Assembly: GCF_013364275.1 (NCBI RefSeq)
Contig: NZ_CP054932.1
Coordinates: 2,294,001-2,358,000 of the forward strand
DNA: 64,000 bases
Source: Actinomadura sp. NAK00032
GTDB lineage: Bacteria; Actinomycetota; Actinomycetes; Streptosporangiales; Streptosporangiaceae
Reading direction: 5' to 3'
Position 1 is the stretch's first letter; the number at the start of each line of letters is the position of its first letter. The position numbers were made by a program, and so were the translations under genes. Of the stretch, positions 51,796 through 60,691 are shown piece by piece. The notes beneath the pieces are model-generated. The model ran no database searches. It was not told where the DNA came from and saw only the letters and a program-made list of their open reading frames with translations.

Positions 51796-52568
51796 GACAG
51801 GTCGCGGCAGGAGGACTCGTCGGGTAGGAGGGGGCGCAGGCGGACCGAGTAGGTCCTGCCCCCGCTGCGCCAGGCCGTGCCGGGCTTCGCCTCCGGGACC
51901 TTCGCGGACGGGGCGAGCGTGCAGACGGCACCGGCCACCGGCAGGCCGTCGCCGAGCGGTTCCAGCGGCCAGGCCCTCACGGTGCCGGTGCCGGCCGCCT
52001 CGCCGGCGAGGACGGCCGTCCTCGCGGGCCGGTACGGCGCCGGCTTCGCGGCCTGGTCGGACGCGGACCAGCCGGTCGGGTCGAGCCGCTTCAGGAACCG
52101 GGCCTGCGCGCCCGCCTGCGACTCCGGCTGGATGATGCGGGTCGTCGCGCCGCCCATGGTCACGACCGTGGTGATCGCGTCGGCGATGCGGTCGGAGCCG
52201 ACCGTGTGCGAGCGGTCGAGACCCGCCGCACGCGCCTCGTCCAGGAGGCGGCGCAGCGCGTCCGGTGTCAGGCGGTACTCGGTCAGCCCGCCCCGGGCGG
52301 CGGCGACCGCGCGGCCCGTCGAGTAGAGCGAGAAGTCGGGGACGCTGCCGGGGCCGCCGATGCCGGCGATGCCTCCGGTCTGGCGCCGGCGCAGCACGAG
52401 CTTCTCGCCGGCGGGGGTGTCCTTGGCGGGAGACGAGGTCGGGGACGTGGTGGGCGCCGGAGGCCCGGCATCGCCGGCCCCTTCGCCGCAGGCGGCCGCC
52501 GCGCAGGCGGTCAGCGCCGCGCAGGCGAGAGCCGGCACCCAGCGGGAACGTGTGTACGGACCGGCCAT
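51792..52568 (-). CDS. Secreted lipoprotein of unknown function
   Basis: A 258-residue lipoprotein. Hydrophobic [18 protein letters not shown] gives a lipobox (AAAC) with the Cys near residue 27. A Thr, Pro and Ser-rich linker follows, then a beta-rich domain ([39 protein letters not shown]). The family resembles uncharacterised actinobacterial lipoproteins with such a calycin-like domain. ATG 52568 is used. It is divergent from bioD with a 114-bp gap. Function unknown. Confidence 0.72.
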   Translation of the reverse strand: MAGPYTRSRWVPALACAALTACAAAACGEGAGDAGPPAPTTSPTSSPAKDTPAGEKLVLRRRQTGGIAGIGGPGSVPDFSLYSTGRAVAAARGGLTEYRLTPDALRRLLDEARAAGLDRSHTVGSDRIADAITTVVTMGGATTRIIQPESQAGAQARFLKRLDPTGWSASDQAAKPAPYRPARTAVLAGEAAGTGTVRAWPLEPLGDGLPVAGAVCTLAPSAKVPEAKPGTAWRSGGRTYSVRLRPLLPDESSCRDLS

Positions 52569-52668
52569 GGAGCTTGGACGCGCCCGTGCCGCCCGAGGTT
52601 CCGTCCGTTACAAAAACGGCCGCCGAAGACTGTGGGATCCGGCGGGCGCCCCCGTCGCGGGCCCGCGC

Positions 52669-52685
52669 TAGTGTGCCGCCTTGTG
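52669..52685 (+). promoter_or_regulatory. -10 element for bioD, leaderless start
   Basis: TAGTGT (52669-52674) lies 8 nt upstream of the GTG of bioD, without a visible ribosome site, so the bioD-bioB transcript may be leaderless. Confidence 0.4.
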
Positions 52686-53414
52686 AGTGTGCTCGTTGTG
52701 ACCGGGACCTGTACCGGCGTGGGCAAGACGGTCGTCACCGCGGCGCTGGCCGCGGTCGCCGCCGCTCGCGGCGCGTCGGTCGCCGTCGTCAAGCCCGGCC
52801 AGACCGGGGCGGACGGCGCCGGGCCCGGCGACCTCGACGACGTGCGCCGGCTCGCCGCACTCGACGACGTGCACGAGTTCGCGCGCTTCCCCGACCCGCT
52901 GTCCCCGGCCGCCGCGGCCCGCGCCGCCGGGCTGCCGCCGGTGCGGCTGGCGGAGGCCGCCGAGCGCGTCGGGGACCTCGCCGCCACCCGCCGGCTGGTG
53001 CTGGTGGAGGGCGCGGGCGGGCTCCTCGTCCGCTACGACGAGGAGGGCACCACGATCGCCGACCTGGCGCGCTGGCTCGGCGCCGCCGTCGTCGTCGTGG
53101 CCCGGCCCGGCCTCGGCACGCTCAACCACACCGCGCTCACGCTGGAGGCGATGGCGCACCGCGGGGTGCAGCTCGCCGGCGTCGTGATCGGCGCCTGGCC
53201 GGACGACCCCGACCTCGCGATGCGCAGCAACGTCCGCGACCTGGAGACCATCGCCGCCCGCCCGCTGTCCGGCGCGCTGCCCGCGGGCGCGGGCGCCCTG
53301 GACCCGGCGGAGTTCCTGGTGGCCGCGCACCGCGGCCTCGCCCCCTCGTTCGGCGGCGGCTTCGACGCCGCCGCCTTCCGCGACAGCTTCGGTCTCGACA
53401 AGGAGAGCACGTGA
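52683..53414 (+). CDS. bioD: Dethiobiotin synthetase
   Basis: A 243-residue P-loop enzyme. Walker A is GTCTGVGKT (8-16), with VKPGQTG and [13 protein letters not shown] as BioD marks. It closes the ureido ring of dethiobiotin from 7,8-diaminopelargonate, CO2 and ATP, the step before biotin synthase. GTG 52683 is the start; the stop overlaps the bioB GTG by 4 nt, giving a coupled bioDB unit. bioF lies 2.7 kb away on the other strand and no bioA is in the window. Confidence 0.9.
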   Translation: MSVLVVTGTCTGVGKTVVTAALAAVAAARGASVAVVKPGQTGADGAGPGDLDDVRRLAALDDVHEFARFPDPLSPAAAARAAGLPPVRLAEAAERVGDLAATRRLVLVEGAGGLLVRYDEEGTTIADLARWLGAAVVVVARPGLGTLNHTALTLEAMAHRGVQLAGVVIGAWPDDPDLAMRSNVRDLETIAARPLSGALPAGAGALDPAEFLVAAHRGLAPSFGGGFDAAAFRDSFGLDKEST

Positions 53415-54406
53415 CGGACATCCTCGACACCGCCCGCCGCCAGGTCCTGGACGAGGGCCGGGGCCTGACCGAACAGCAGGTCCTGGACGTCCTGGCCCTG
53501 CCCGAAGACCGGCTGGAGGACCTCCTCGCGCTCGCGCACGAGGTCCGGGTGCGCTGGTGCGGCCCGGAGGTCGAGGTCGAGGGCATCGTGTCGCTGAAGA
53601 CCGGCGGCTGCCCCGAGGACTGCCACTTCTGCTCCCAGTCCGGCAAGTTCGAGTCGCCGGTGCGGTCGGTGTGGCTGAACATCCCCGAACTCGTCGAGGC
53701 CGCCCGGGAGACCGCGAAGACCGGCGCCACCGAGTTCTGCATCGTCGCCGCCGTGCGCGGCCCGGACGAGCGGCTGATGTCGCAGGTCCGCGAGGGCGTC
53801 AAGGCCATCAACGACGCCGTCGAGATCAATATCGCCTGCTCGCTCGGCATGCTCACCCAGGAGCAGGTGGACGAGCTGGCCGCGATGGGCGTCCACCGCT
53901 ACAACCACAACCTGGAGACGGCCCGCTCCCACTTCCCGAACGTGGTCACCACCCACTCGTGGGAGGAGCGCTGGGACACCCTCCGCATGGTGAAGGACGC
54001 CGGCATGGAGGTGTGCTGCGGCGGCATCGTCGGCATGGGCGAGACCGTCGGGCAGCGCGCCGAGTTCGCCGCCCAGCTCGCCGAGCTGGAGCCCGACGAG
54101 GTCCCGCTGAACTTCCTGGCGCCCCGCCCCGGCACGCCGTTCGCCGACCTCCCGCTGGTCGAGGGCACCGAGGCCCTCACGACCATCGCCGCGTTCCGGC
54201 TGGCCCTGCCCCGCACCATCCTGCGCTACGCCGGCGGCCGCGAGCTCACCCTCGGCGACCTCGGCACCCGCGACGGCATGCTCGGCGGCATCAACGCCAT
54301 CATCGTCGGCAACTACCTGACCACCCTCGGCCGCCCGGCGCAGAAGGACCTGGACCTCCTCACCGACCTCCAGATGCCCATCAAGGCCCTCAGCCAGACC
54401 CTGTAG
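53411..54406 (+). CDS. bioB: Biotin synthase (radical SAM)
   Basis: A 331-residue radical-SAM enzyme with the cluster Cys67, Cys71 and Cys74 in CPEDCHFC, and typical [20 protein letters not shown] and APRPGTPF. It inserts sulfur into dethiobiotin to form biotin in the cytoplasm. GTG 53411 overlaps the bioD stop. Actinobacterial BioB needs the auxiliary BsaP; a BsaP-like gene lies 4 kb upstream. Length is typical. Confidence 0.95.
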   Translation: MTDILDTARRQVLDEGRGLTEQQVLDVLALPEDRLEDLLALAHEVRVRWCGPEVEVEGIVSLKTGGCPEDCHFCSQSGKFESPVRSVWLNIPELVEAARETAKTGATEFCIVAAVRGPDERLMSQVREGVKAINDAVEINIACSLGMLTQEQVDELAAMGVHRYNHNLETARSHFPNVVTTHSWEERWDTLRMVKDAGMEVCCGGIVGMGETVGQRAEFAAQLAELEPDEVPLNFLAPRPGTPFADLPLVEGTEALTTIAAFRLALPRTILRYAGGRELTLGDLGTRDGMLGGINAIIVGNYLTTLGRPAQKDLDLLTDLQMPIKALSQTL

Positions 54407-54442
54407 GGACTCACCCCGCGTAACAGCCCATGCGAGCCATGG

Positions 54443-55099
54443 TCACGCGTCCCAGGGCTTCCACTCGGTGGTGCCGATTTCGATGTCGAACGGGTCGGGA
54501 AGGCGGATCGTCTCGCCGAACGCCCAGGACTCCTGGTGTAGGTAGGCGCCCAGTGCGTGGTCCGGAATGGAGTAGAGGATGGACCGCGCGACCTTCGGAG
54601 AGCGGTCCACCAGAAGGTAGTAGGGGATCTCGGCTCTGGCGTAGCCGTTCCATTTGTTCTTGCCGCGGCCCCGTCCTGTGCGCTCCTGATCGTTCTCGGC
54701 ATTGCTGTACGAAGTGACCTCCACGACCAGTTCGACCTGGTCGGGGACCAGTGTGCGCACCTGGGAGCGGCGCGCGGCAAGGTACACCTCTTCGTCTAGG
54801 ATCATCAGGTCGGGGACGAACCCGTCACCCACCCCGACGAGGGACAGCCCGCTTCCCTGGTCGGTCTTCCAGCCGAAGTCGGACCGGAGCACGTGGGCGC
54901 GGACCGTCGCGTAGTTGATGTCCCCGGCGATGGCGTTGTGCGGGAGCCCTGGGGGCGGGGACACGACGACCTCTCCTCCGATGATCTCGATCCGGGATCC
55001 TTCGGGGGCATCGACGTGCTCGTCAAGTTCGCCGCGCACCCACAGGTTGTAGGGCGTATCCGGCAACCTTGCCACTTCTTCCTTTGACAGAACTTTCAC
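54443..55099 (-). CDS. Uma2-family (DUF820) putative endonuclease
   Basis: A 218-residue protein of the PD-(D/E)XK DUF820 group. Marks: IEIIGGEVVVSPPPGLPHNAIAGDI, VPDLMILDE, VELVVEVTS and KWNGYARAEIPYYLLVD, the Asp-Glu-Val-Lys-type core of Uma2. These are numerous and of unclear role in actinobacteria, with no shown cleavage. GTG 55099 after GGGGAG is favoured; GTG 55120 adds 7 residues. It is convergent to the bioD-bioB genes. Codon use looks less GC-rich than its neighbours, hinting at transfer. Confidence 0.82.
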   Translation of the reverse strand: MKVLSKEEVARLPDTPYNLWVRGELDEHVDAPEGSRIEIIGGEVVVSPPPGLPHNAIAGDINYATVRAHVLRSDFGWKTDQGSGLSLVGVGDGFVPDLMILDEEVYLAARRSQVRTLVPDQVELVVEVTSYSNAENDQERTGRGRGKNKWNGYARAEIPYYLLVDRSPKVARSILYSIPDHALGAYLHQESWAFGETIRLPDPFDIEIGTTEWKPWDA

Positions 55100-55225
55100 G
55101 TTCCGTGACTCCCCTCTCACGATCTGCTCCAGTCATCGTAGAGAAGTGATGTACCCAGCGTAGTCAAAAGCTTCGAACTTGTGGTCGAAGTCCGAACTCC
55201 CCCGGGCGGCGGCGGGGTGGTCGGG

Positions 55226-56029
55226 TCAGCGGCTGAGGCGGGTGATGAACTTGTAGCGGTCGCCCCGGTAGAGGGACTGGGCCCATTCGACCGGCTGGCC
55301 CGTCGTGTCGAAGGCGTGGCGGGACAGCAGGAGCATGGGGAGGCCGACGTCGACGCCGAGGAGCTGGGCGTCGTGGGGGGTGGCGAGGACGGTCTCGATC
55401 GTCTCCTCCGCCTCGGTCAGGTGGACGTCGTAGGCGGTCGCGAGGGTCTCGTAGAGGGAGTGGTGGCGCGACAGCTCGCGGCGCAGGCCGGGGAAGCGGC
55501 GGGCCGGGAGGTGCGAGGTGTCGATCGACATCGGCTCGCCGTCGGCCAGGCGGAGGCGGTGGACGCGCAGGACGCGGCCGCCGGGGCGGATGCACAGCAG
55601 GGACGCCAGGCTCTCGTCGGCGCTGACGTAGCCGGCCTCCAGGATGCGGGTCTCGGGGCGCAGCCCGTGGTGCCGCATGTCCTCGGTGTAGCTGACGAGT
55701 TGGAGCTCCTGCGCGACCTTCGGCTTGGCGACGAAGGTGCCCTTGCCCTGGATGCGCTGGAGCCGGCCCTCGACCACGAGTTCGGCGAGGGCCTGCCGGA
55801 CGGTGGTGCGGGACGTCTCGTACTTCTCGGCGAGGGTGCGCTCAGGGGGCAGCGGGCTGCCGGCCGGGAGCGACTGGATCAGCTCGACCAGCAGCTCTTT
55901 GAGCTTGTAGTACTTCGGGATCCGCGGCGCCTGGTTCGGATGCCGCTGGCCGATGCCGGCGAGCGAGGCACGGTCGAAGCCGTGCTCGAACCCGCCCCCG
56001 TGCCGGGGCCCGCCCCTGACCTCCGTCAC
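55226..56029 (-). CDS. dasR: DasR-type GntR/UTRA regulator
   Basis: A 267-residue regulator. [65 protein letters not shown] and [15 protein letters not shown] match DasR, the N-acetylglucosamine-sensing regulator of sugar uptake, development and antibiotics, with the UTRA ligand domain ending [10 protein letters not shown]. DasR binds dre sites of type ACTGGTCTAGACCAGT; none with a good match was found here. GTG 56029 follows GAGGAG. It lies 37 nt downstream of bioF on the same strand, an unusual neighbour. Confidence 0.85.
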   Translation of the reverse strand: MTEVRGGPRHGGGFEHGFDRASLAGIGQRHPNQAPRIPKYYKLKELLVELIQSLPAGSPLPPERTLAEKYETSRTTVRQALAELVVEGRLQRIQGKGTFVAKPKVAQELQLVSYTEDMRHHGLRPETRILEAGYVSADESLASLLCIRPGGRVLRVHRLRLADGEPMSIDTSHLPARRFPGLRRELSRHHSLYETLATAYDVHLTEAEETIETVLATPHDAQLLGVDVGLPMLLLSRHAFDTTGQPVEWAQSLYRGDRYKFITRLSR

Positions 56030-56066
56030 GGCATCTCCTCACGTTCATCACGGGTTTTCCCCGATG

Positions 56067-57242
56067 TTATGCGTGAAGACTACGGCCGGTAGAAGACGCG
56101 ACATCAGCCAGGGCCGCACCGAGGCGTGTGAGGTCCGACTCGTCCAGGGTGGCGCGGGCGGTCAGGCGCAGGCACGCGCGGCCCTTCGGGACCGACGGCG
56201 GGCGGAAGCAGCCGGCGCGGAGCCCATGCTCAGCGCAGATCTCGGCGGCCCGGAGCGCGGCGTGCGGCTCGCCGAGGAAGACGGGGACGACGGCGGCGGC
56301 CGGCGCGGCGGTCTCCAGGCCGGAACCGGCCGCGAGGTTTGCGATCCGGCGGGCCCGGTCGCGGGCGCGGGCGGGCAGGCCGGGGTCGGATTCCAGCACG
56401 TCCAGGGCGGCGAGGGCGGCGCCGGCGGCGGGCGGATTCAGGCCGCTGTCGAAGATGAACGACCGGCCCGTGTCGACCAGCGTCTCGATCACCTCGGGCG
56501 CGCCGAGGACGGCGCCGCCCTGGGACGCGAGCGACTTCGACAGCGTGAGGGTGAGGACGACGTCGGGCTCGCCCGCGAGGCCGGCGGCGTGCGCGGCGCC
56601 CCGGCCGCCGGCGCCGACGACGCCGAGCGCGTGCGCCTCGTCGACCACCAGCAGCGCGCCGTGCGCGCGGGCGGCGGCGTGCAGCGCCCCCAGCGGCGCG
56701 AGGTCGCCGTCCACGGAGAACACCGCGTCGGTGACCACGAGCGCGTCGTCCTCCTCGCGCTCGGAGAGGGCCCGCTCGACGGCGGCGGCGTCCCGGTGCG
56801 GAACGATCGCGACGCGGGCCCGCGACAGCCGGCACGCGTCCACGATCGAAGCGTGGTTCACCTGGTCGGACACGACGAGCGTGCCGGGCCCGGCGAGGGC
56901 GGTGACGGCGCCGAGGTTGGCGAGGAAGCCGGAGGAGAACACCAGGCCGGCGGCGCTGCCGGTGAACGCGGCGAGCCGCCGGTCCAGCTCGGCGTGCAGC
57001 GCGGTCGTCCCGGTGACCAGCCGGGACCCGGTGGAGCCGGTGCCCCACGCGCGGGCCGCGGCGCAGGCGCCCTCGACCAGCCGGGGGTCGCCGGCGAGCC
57101 CGAGGTAGTCGTTGGACGCCAGGTCGGTCGGCCCGTCGGCAGGCCCGGCCGGGCGGGGGCGCAGCGTCCGCCGCAGCCCCGCGTCGGCACGGCGCGCGGC
57201 GGCGTCCCGGAGCCTGGCCAGGGGGTCTCGTACCGCGGTCAT
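56067..57242 (-). CDS. bioF: 8-amino-7-oxononanoate synthase
   Basis: A 391-residue PLP enzyme. GSTGSRLVTGTTALHAELDRRLAAF, HASIVDACRLS, VVDEAHALGVVG and the Lys in TLTLSKSLASQGG are family marks. It condenses pimeloyl-ACP or -CoA with alanine, the first committed step of biotin synthesis. ATG 57242 starts it. It lies on the minus strand while bioD-bioB are on plus; dasR follows downstream. A bioA gene is not seen in the window. Confidence 0.92.
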   Translation of the reverse strand: MTAVRDPLARLRDAAARRADAGLRRTLRPRPAGPADGPTDLASNDYLGLAGDPRLVEGACAAARAWGTGSTGSRLVTGTTALHAELDRRLAAFTGSAAGLVFSSGFLANLGAVTALAGPGTLVVSDQVNHASIVDACRLSRARVAIVPHRDAAAVERALSEREEDDALVVTDAVFSVDGDLAPLGALHAAARAHGALLVVDEAHALGVVGAGGRGAAHAAGLAGEPDVVLTLTLSKSLASQGGAVLGAPEVIETLVDTGRSFIFDSGLNPPAAGAALAALDVLESDPGLPARARDRARRIANLAAGSGLETAAPAAAVVPVFLGEPHAALRAAEICAEHGLRAGCFRPPSVPKGRACLRLTARATLDESDLTRLGAALADVASSTGRSLHA

Positions 57243-57318
57243 GCGGGGAATCCTGCCAGGTCGCGCGGGGGCCGGGGCAACCGCCCGGGCACCAAGAACG
57301 ATGGGCGATGATGGTCGG

Positions 57319-58986
57319 GTGCCTACCTTGACCGATCTGGTCCGTGATCACACCGATCTCACCGAGACCGACCTGGAATGGCTGCACGCGCTCGTGTCGG
57401 ACTGGCAGCTGCTGGCCGACCTGTCGTTCGCGGACCTGCTGCTGTGGGTCCCGCTGCGGTCGGCCGACGCGCTGCCCGCCGAGGCCGCCTCGCGCGGCGG
57501 CCGCGGCCAGCGCGGCCGGCTCGACACCGGCGCCGCCGTCCCCGGCTGGGTGGCGATCGCGCAGATGCGCCCGACGACCGGCCCGACCGCCTACCCCGAG
57601 GACCTCGTCGGGAAGGTCGTCCGGACGGGGCGGCGCGGGCTGATCGACGTGGCGTGGCGGGAGCGCCGGATCGTCCGGGAGGGCGACCCGGAGTGGGGCA
57701 GCGGCATCCCCGTCCGGGAGGAGTCGATCCCGGTCCGGCGCGGCGCCAAGATCCTCGGGGTGATCCAGCGCAGCACGAACCTCAGTTCGGCGCGCACCCC
57801 GTCCCGGCTGGAGCTGACCTACCTGCAGAGCGCCAGCGACCTCGCCACGATGATCGCCGAGGGCCGGTTCCCGGTGCCGGGCGAGGAGCCGAACATGGTC
57901 CGCTCGCCGCGCGTCGGCGACGGGCTGATGCGGCTCGACCGGTCCGGCAAGGTCACCTACGCCAGCCCGAACGCGCAGTCGGCGTACCGGCGGCTCGGCT
58001 TCCCGGCCGACCTGGTCGGCGAGGCGCTCGGCCTGATCACCGCGGACCTGTGCGACACCGGCGAGCCGATGGAGGAGGCGCTGAGCGTGGTGCTGTCCGG
58101 GCGGGCGCCGCGCGAGGTCGAGGTCGAGTCGCACGGGTCGATCATGCAGTTGCGGACGATCCCGCTGGTCGTCGGCGGCACCCGGATCGGCGCGATCGTG
58201 CTGTGCCGGGACGTCACCGAGCTGCGGTGGCGCGACCGGGAGCTGATGACCAAGGACGCCACCATCCGGGAGATCCACCACCGGGTGAAGAACAACCTGC
58301 AGACGGTCGCGGCGCTGCTGCGGCTCCAGGCGCGGCGGCTGCGGATCCCGGAGGGCCGTGCGGCCTTGGACGAGGCGGTCCGGCGGGTCGGGTCCATAGC
58401 GATCGTGCACGAGACCCTGTCGCACACCCCGGACGAGCTGATCGACTTCGACGACATCGCCGACCGCGTCATCACGATGGCGGGGGAGGTGTCGACGCCG
58501 GAGACGAAGGTGACCCCGAAGCGGTCCGGCAGCTTCGGGGTGCTGCCCGCCGAGATCGCGACGCCGCTGGCGATGGCGCTCACCGAGCTGCTGCAGAACG
58601 CCCTGGAGCACGGCCTCGCCAACCGGTTCGGGACGCTGGAGGTCGTCGCGCGCCGCTACGGCGAGGGCGAGGAGCGCCGCGAGCCGGGCGGGGTGGAGGT
58701 CTGGGGGGAGTGGCCGGTGCCGGGCGCCCATGAGCCGCGCGCCCCGCACGAGGATGAGCCGGCGGAGGACGGGTCCGGGCGGCGGCTGGTGACGGTCATC
58801 GCGGACGACGGCGTCGGCCTGCCCGCGGACTTCGACGTGGAGAGCACCAACAGCCTCGGCCTGCAGATCGTCCGCACGCTGATCGTGGGGGAGCTGGGCG
58901 GCCGGCTGGACTTCCGCCCCCGCGCGGGCGGAGGCACCGAGGTGGTGGTGGACGTGCCCTTGGACCACGTCCACCGGAGGTTCTGA
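57319..58986 (+). CDS. pdtaS: PdtaS-like sensor histidine kinase (HisKA_2)
   Basis: A 555-residue cytosolic kinase. The N-terminus TLTDLVRDHTDLTETDLEWLHALVSDWQLLADLSFADLLLW is the GAF-type domain of PdtaS. A PAS-like segment follows, then HisKA_2 with IHHRVKNNLQTVAALLRLQAR (phospho-His) and an HATPase (ELLQNALEHGLA, LGLQIVRTLI). PdtaS signals to the RNA-binding antiterminator PdtaR. GTG 57319 is preferred; ATG 57301 is in frame. PdtaR is not in the window. Confidence 0.9.
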   Translation: MPTLTDLVRDHTDLTETDLEWLHALVSDWQLLADLSFADLLLWVPLRSADALPAEAASRGGRGQRGRLDTGAAVPGWVAIAQMRPTTGPTAYPEDLVGKVVRTGRRGLIDVAWRERRIVREGDPEWGSGIPVREESIPVRRGAKILGVIQRSTNLSSARTPSRLELTYLQSASDLATMIAEGRFPVPGEEPNMVRSPRVGDGLMRLDRSGKVTYASPNAQSAYRRLGFPADLVGEALGLITADLCDTGEPMEEALSVVLSGRAPREVEVESHGSIMQLRTIPLVVGGTRIGAIVLCRDVTELRWRDRELMTKDATIREIHHRVKNNLQTVAALLRLQARRLRIPEGRAALDEAVRRVGSIAIVHETLSHTPDELIDFDDIADRVITMAGEVSTPETKVTPKRSGSFGVLPAEIATPLAMALTELLQNALEHGLANRFGTLEVVARRYGEGEERREPGGVEVWGEWPVPGAHEPRAPHEDEPAEDGSGRRLVTVIADDGVGLPADFDVESTNSLGLQIVRTLIVGELGGRLDFRPRAGGGTEVVVDVPLDHVHRRF

Positions 58987-59091
58987 CAGCGCAGGTTCCG
59001 AGCGGGGCGGCGCCACGGGCTCTCTTGCCGGAGGGCTTTGAGGCGGTGGCGCCGCGTCGCCGGGGAACGGGGAGGGGCGGAGCGGCGGGGC

Positions 59092-59352
59092 CTAGAGGCC
59101 GATGTTCGCGCGGGCCCGGGCGCGGGAGGCGCGGCGCTTGAGGGCGCGGCGCTCGTCCTCGCCCATGCCGCCCCATACGCCGGAGTCCTGGCCGGACTCC
59201 AGCGCCCAGCGCAGGCACGCGTCGCTCACGTCGCAACGCCGGCACACCTGCTTGGCCTCTTCGATCTGCAGGATCGCGGGCCCGGTGTTGCCGATCGGGA
59301 AGAACAGCTCGGGGTCCACGTCACGGCAGGCTGCTCGGTGGCGCCAGTCCAT
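59092..59352 (-). CDS. whiB1: WhiB1-type iron-sulfur regulator
   Basis: An 86-residue Wbl protein. The four cluster Cys are Cys9, Cys37, Cys40 and Cys46 (CRRCDVSDAC), with GVWGG at 58-62 and the basic RRRASRARARA tail. The N-terminal MDWRHRAACRDVDPELFFPIGNTGPA is of the essential WhiB1/WblE type, which binds SigA and nitric oxide. ATG 59352 follows GAAGGAG. The upstream 340-bp gap has two CRP-type sites, as in mycobacteria. Confidence 0.93.
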   Translation of the reverse strand: MDWRHRAACRDVDPELFFPIGNTGPAILQIEEAKQVCRRCDVSDACLRWALESGQDSGVWGGMGEDERRALKRRASRARARANIGL

Positions 59353-59393
59353 GCGGTCCACTCCTTCGTCAGGTGGTGGAGGAACTCCACTTT

Positions 59394-59409
59394 TGTGAAC
59401 GGTTTCACA
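59394..59409. promoter_or_regulatory. CRP-type site upstream of whiB1
   Basis: TGTGAACGGTTTCACA matches the CRP/Cmr consensus TGTGA-N6-TCACA at all fixed bases. It is 42 bp before the whiB1 start codon. Mycobacterial whiB1 is under CRP control by such sites. Confidence 0.65.
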
Positions 59410-59550
59410 TGTCGCGAACGCCCGGGAGACCACGGCCAGGTCCAGGGGTGAATGTTCGGCGACGCCGCGAGCGGGGGACCGGCGTCATCGGGGTCCCTGT
59501 CCTGCGGGCGCACTTTGAGCGTGTCAGGGGGGCGCCGGACGACGCAAGAC

Positions 59551-59572
59551 CTTTGAGAAAGGATTCTCAAAG
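59551..59572. promoter_or_regulatory. 9-bp inverted repeat upstream of whiB1
   Basis: CTTTGAGAA and its complement TTCTCAAAG flank 4 bp (AGGA). On the minus strand it lies 125 bp after the lipid-kinase stop. It could be an operator or a weak terminator for the kinase gene. Confidence 0.5.
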
Positions 59573-59578
59573 TATGGG

Positions 59579-59594
59579 TGTCGCATGTGTCACA
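59579..59594. promoter_or_regulatory. Second, weaker CRP-like site upstream of whiB1
   Basis: TGTCG-CATGTG-TCACA keeps a perfect right half of the CRP consensus and 3 of 5 bases on the left. It lies about 230 bp upstream of the whiB1 start. Confidence 0.35.
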
Positions 59595-59696
59595 CCCGTG
59601 GGTCGAACGTGTTACTTGGCTCTCACCTGGCCGCCCATGCGCCGCAAATGACGTGCGTCACCGGAACGGTTCCGCGCCCCGAACGGCCCGGTGCCC

Positions 59697-60638
59697 TCAA
59701 ATGACGACGCGTATCGCCTTCGGAACCGAGCGGAAGGTCACACTCCGCAGTTCGCCGAGGTACTCGCCGTCCAGCTGGAAGGCCGCCGGGCGCGCCGCGC
59801 GCACCGTGAGCTCGGCCGCGTCGTGCACGTTCACGACGTTGCGGCCCTGCACCGGGCGGGTCCGCGCGGTCATCATCTGGGCGAGCGCCGCCGCCGTCGG
59901 GCCGAGCTCCAGCGAACGCATCCCGAACAGGTCCAGGCCGCGCCCGAAGTTCGCCCGCGGAGCCGGATTCACCGGCAGCCGGCCGAGGAAAGTCCATGGC
60001 GAGGTATTGCAGATGAAGGTGAGGAACAGCCCCGATTTCGGCGGCCGTCCGGGCTGCTCCAATGTGAGCGCGGGACGCCGCCGATCCGTGCCGGAGAAGA
60101 AATGCCGGGCGGCGGTGCGCGCGTACAGCGACGGCAGCGCGCGGACCCCCGACGCGCGGCGCGCCTCCACCTCGCGGATCACCTCGGCGTCGAGCCCGAC
60201 GCCCGCGCAGAACGTGAAGTACCGCTCCGGGCCGTCCGGCGGGGTCGCCGTGCCGAGCCCGACCGAGCGGTACCGGCCCGCGCGCAGCGCCTCCAGCACC
60301 GCCCGCGTCGCGCCGACCGGGTCGTCCGGCAGGCCGAGCGCGCGGGCGAAGACGTTCGCGCTCCCGGACGGCAGCACCGCCAGCGCCGGCAGCTCGGGGG
60401 ACGGGCCGTCGGCGAGCAGGCCGTTGACCGCCTCGTTCACCGTGCCGTCGCCGCCGAGCGCGATCACGACGTCGTAGCCCTCGACGGCGGCCTGCCGGGC
60501 CAGCTCGGTCGCGTGGCCGCGGTGCCCCGTCTCGGCGAGCACGAGGTCGATGTCGCCGGTGAAGGCCCGCATGAGGATGCCGCGGGCCCGCCGGGAGGTG
60601 GAGGTCGCCTTGGGGTTGGCGATGAGCATGGCGCGCAC
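59697..60638 (-). CDS. Diacylglycerol kinase/lipid kinase family protein
   Basis: A 313-residue protein of the DAGK catalytic fold. Marks: MLIANPKATSTSRR, VVIALGGDGTVNEAVNGLL, AVLPSGSANVFARALGLP and the beta-rich C-terminal half ending in LDGEYLG. It phosphorylates diacylglycerol or a related lipid such as sphingosine or mannosyl lipids. GTG 60638 is chosen because TACCCT (60650-60645) lies 6 nt upstream, fitting a leaderless start; GTG 60662 would add 8 residues. It is divergent from the small membrane protein gene. Confidence 0.88.
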   Translation of the reverse strand: MRAMLIANPKATSTSRRARGILMRAFTGDIDLVLAETGHRGHATELARQAAVEGYDVVIALGGDGTVNEAVNGLLADGPSPELPALAVLPSGSANVFARALGLPDDPVGATRAVLEALRAGRYRSVGLGTATPPDGPERYFTFCAGVGLDAEVIREVEARRASGVRALPSLYARTAARHFFSGTDRRRPALTLEQPGRPPKSGLFLTFICNTSPWTFLGRLPVNPAPRANFGRGLDLFGMRSLELGPTAAALAQMMTARTRPVQGRNVVNVHDAAELTVRAARPAAFQLDGEYLGELRSVTFRSVPKAIRVVI

Positions 60639-60676
60639 GCGGTCAGGGTATGGGACGCGCACGCCGGACGGACGAG

Positions 60677-60691
60677 TAGGGTTCAGGTGTG
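60677..60691 (+). promoter_or_regulatory. TAGGGT -10 element for a leaderless GTG start
   Basis: TAGGGT (60677-60682) and 6 nt to GTG 60689 without a ribosome site, like the divergent lipid-kinase gene. Both genes share a 50-bp gap. Confidence 0.5.

Larger units (their letters stand above)
59353..59696. other. 344-bp regulatory gap between dagK-like gene and whiB1
   Basis: No coding sequence is supported. The gap holds the CRP-like sites at 59394 and 59579, a palindromic 9-bp inverted repeat at 59551-59572, and the ribosome site of whiB1. It is the control region of whiB1. Confidence 0.6.
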
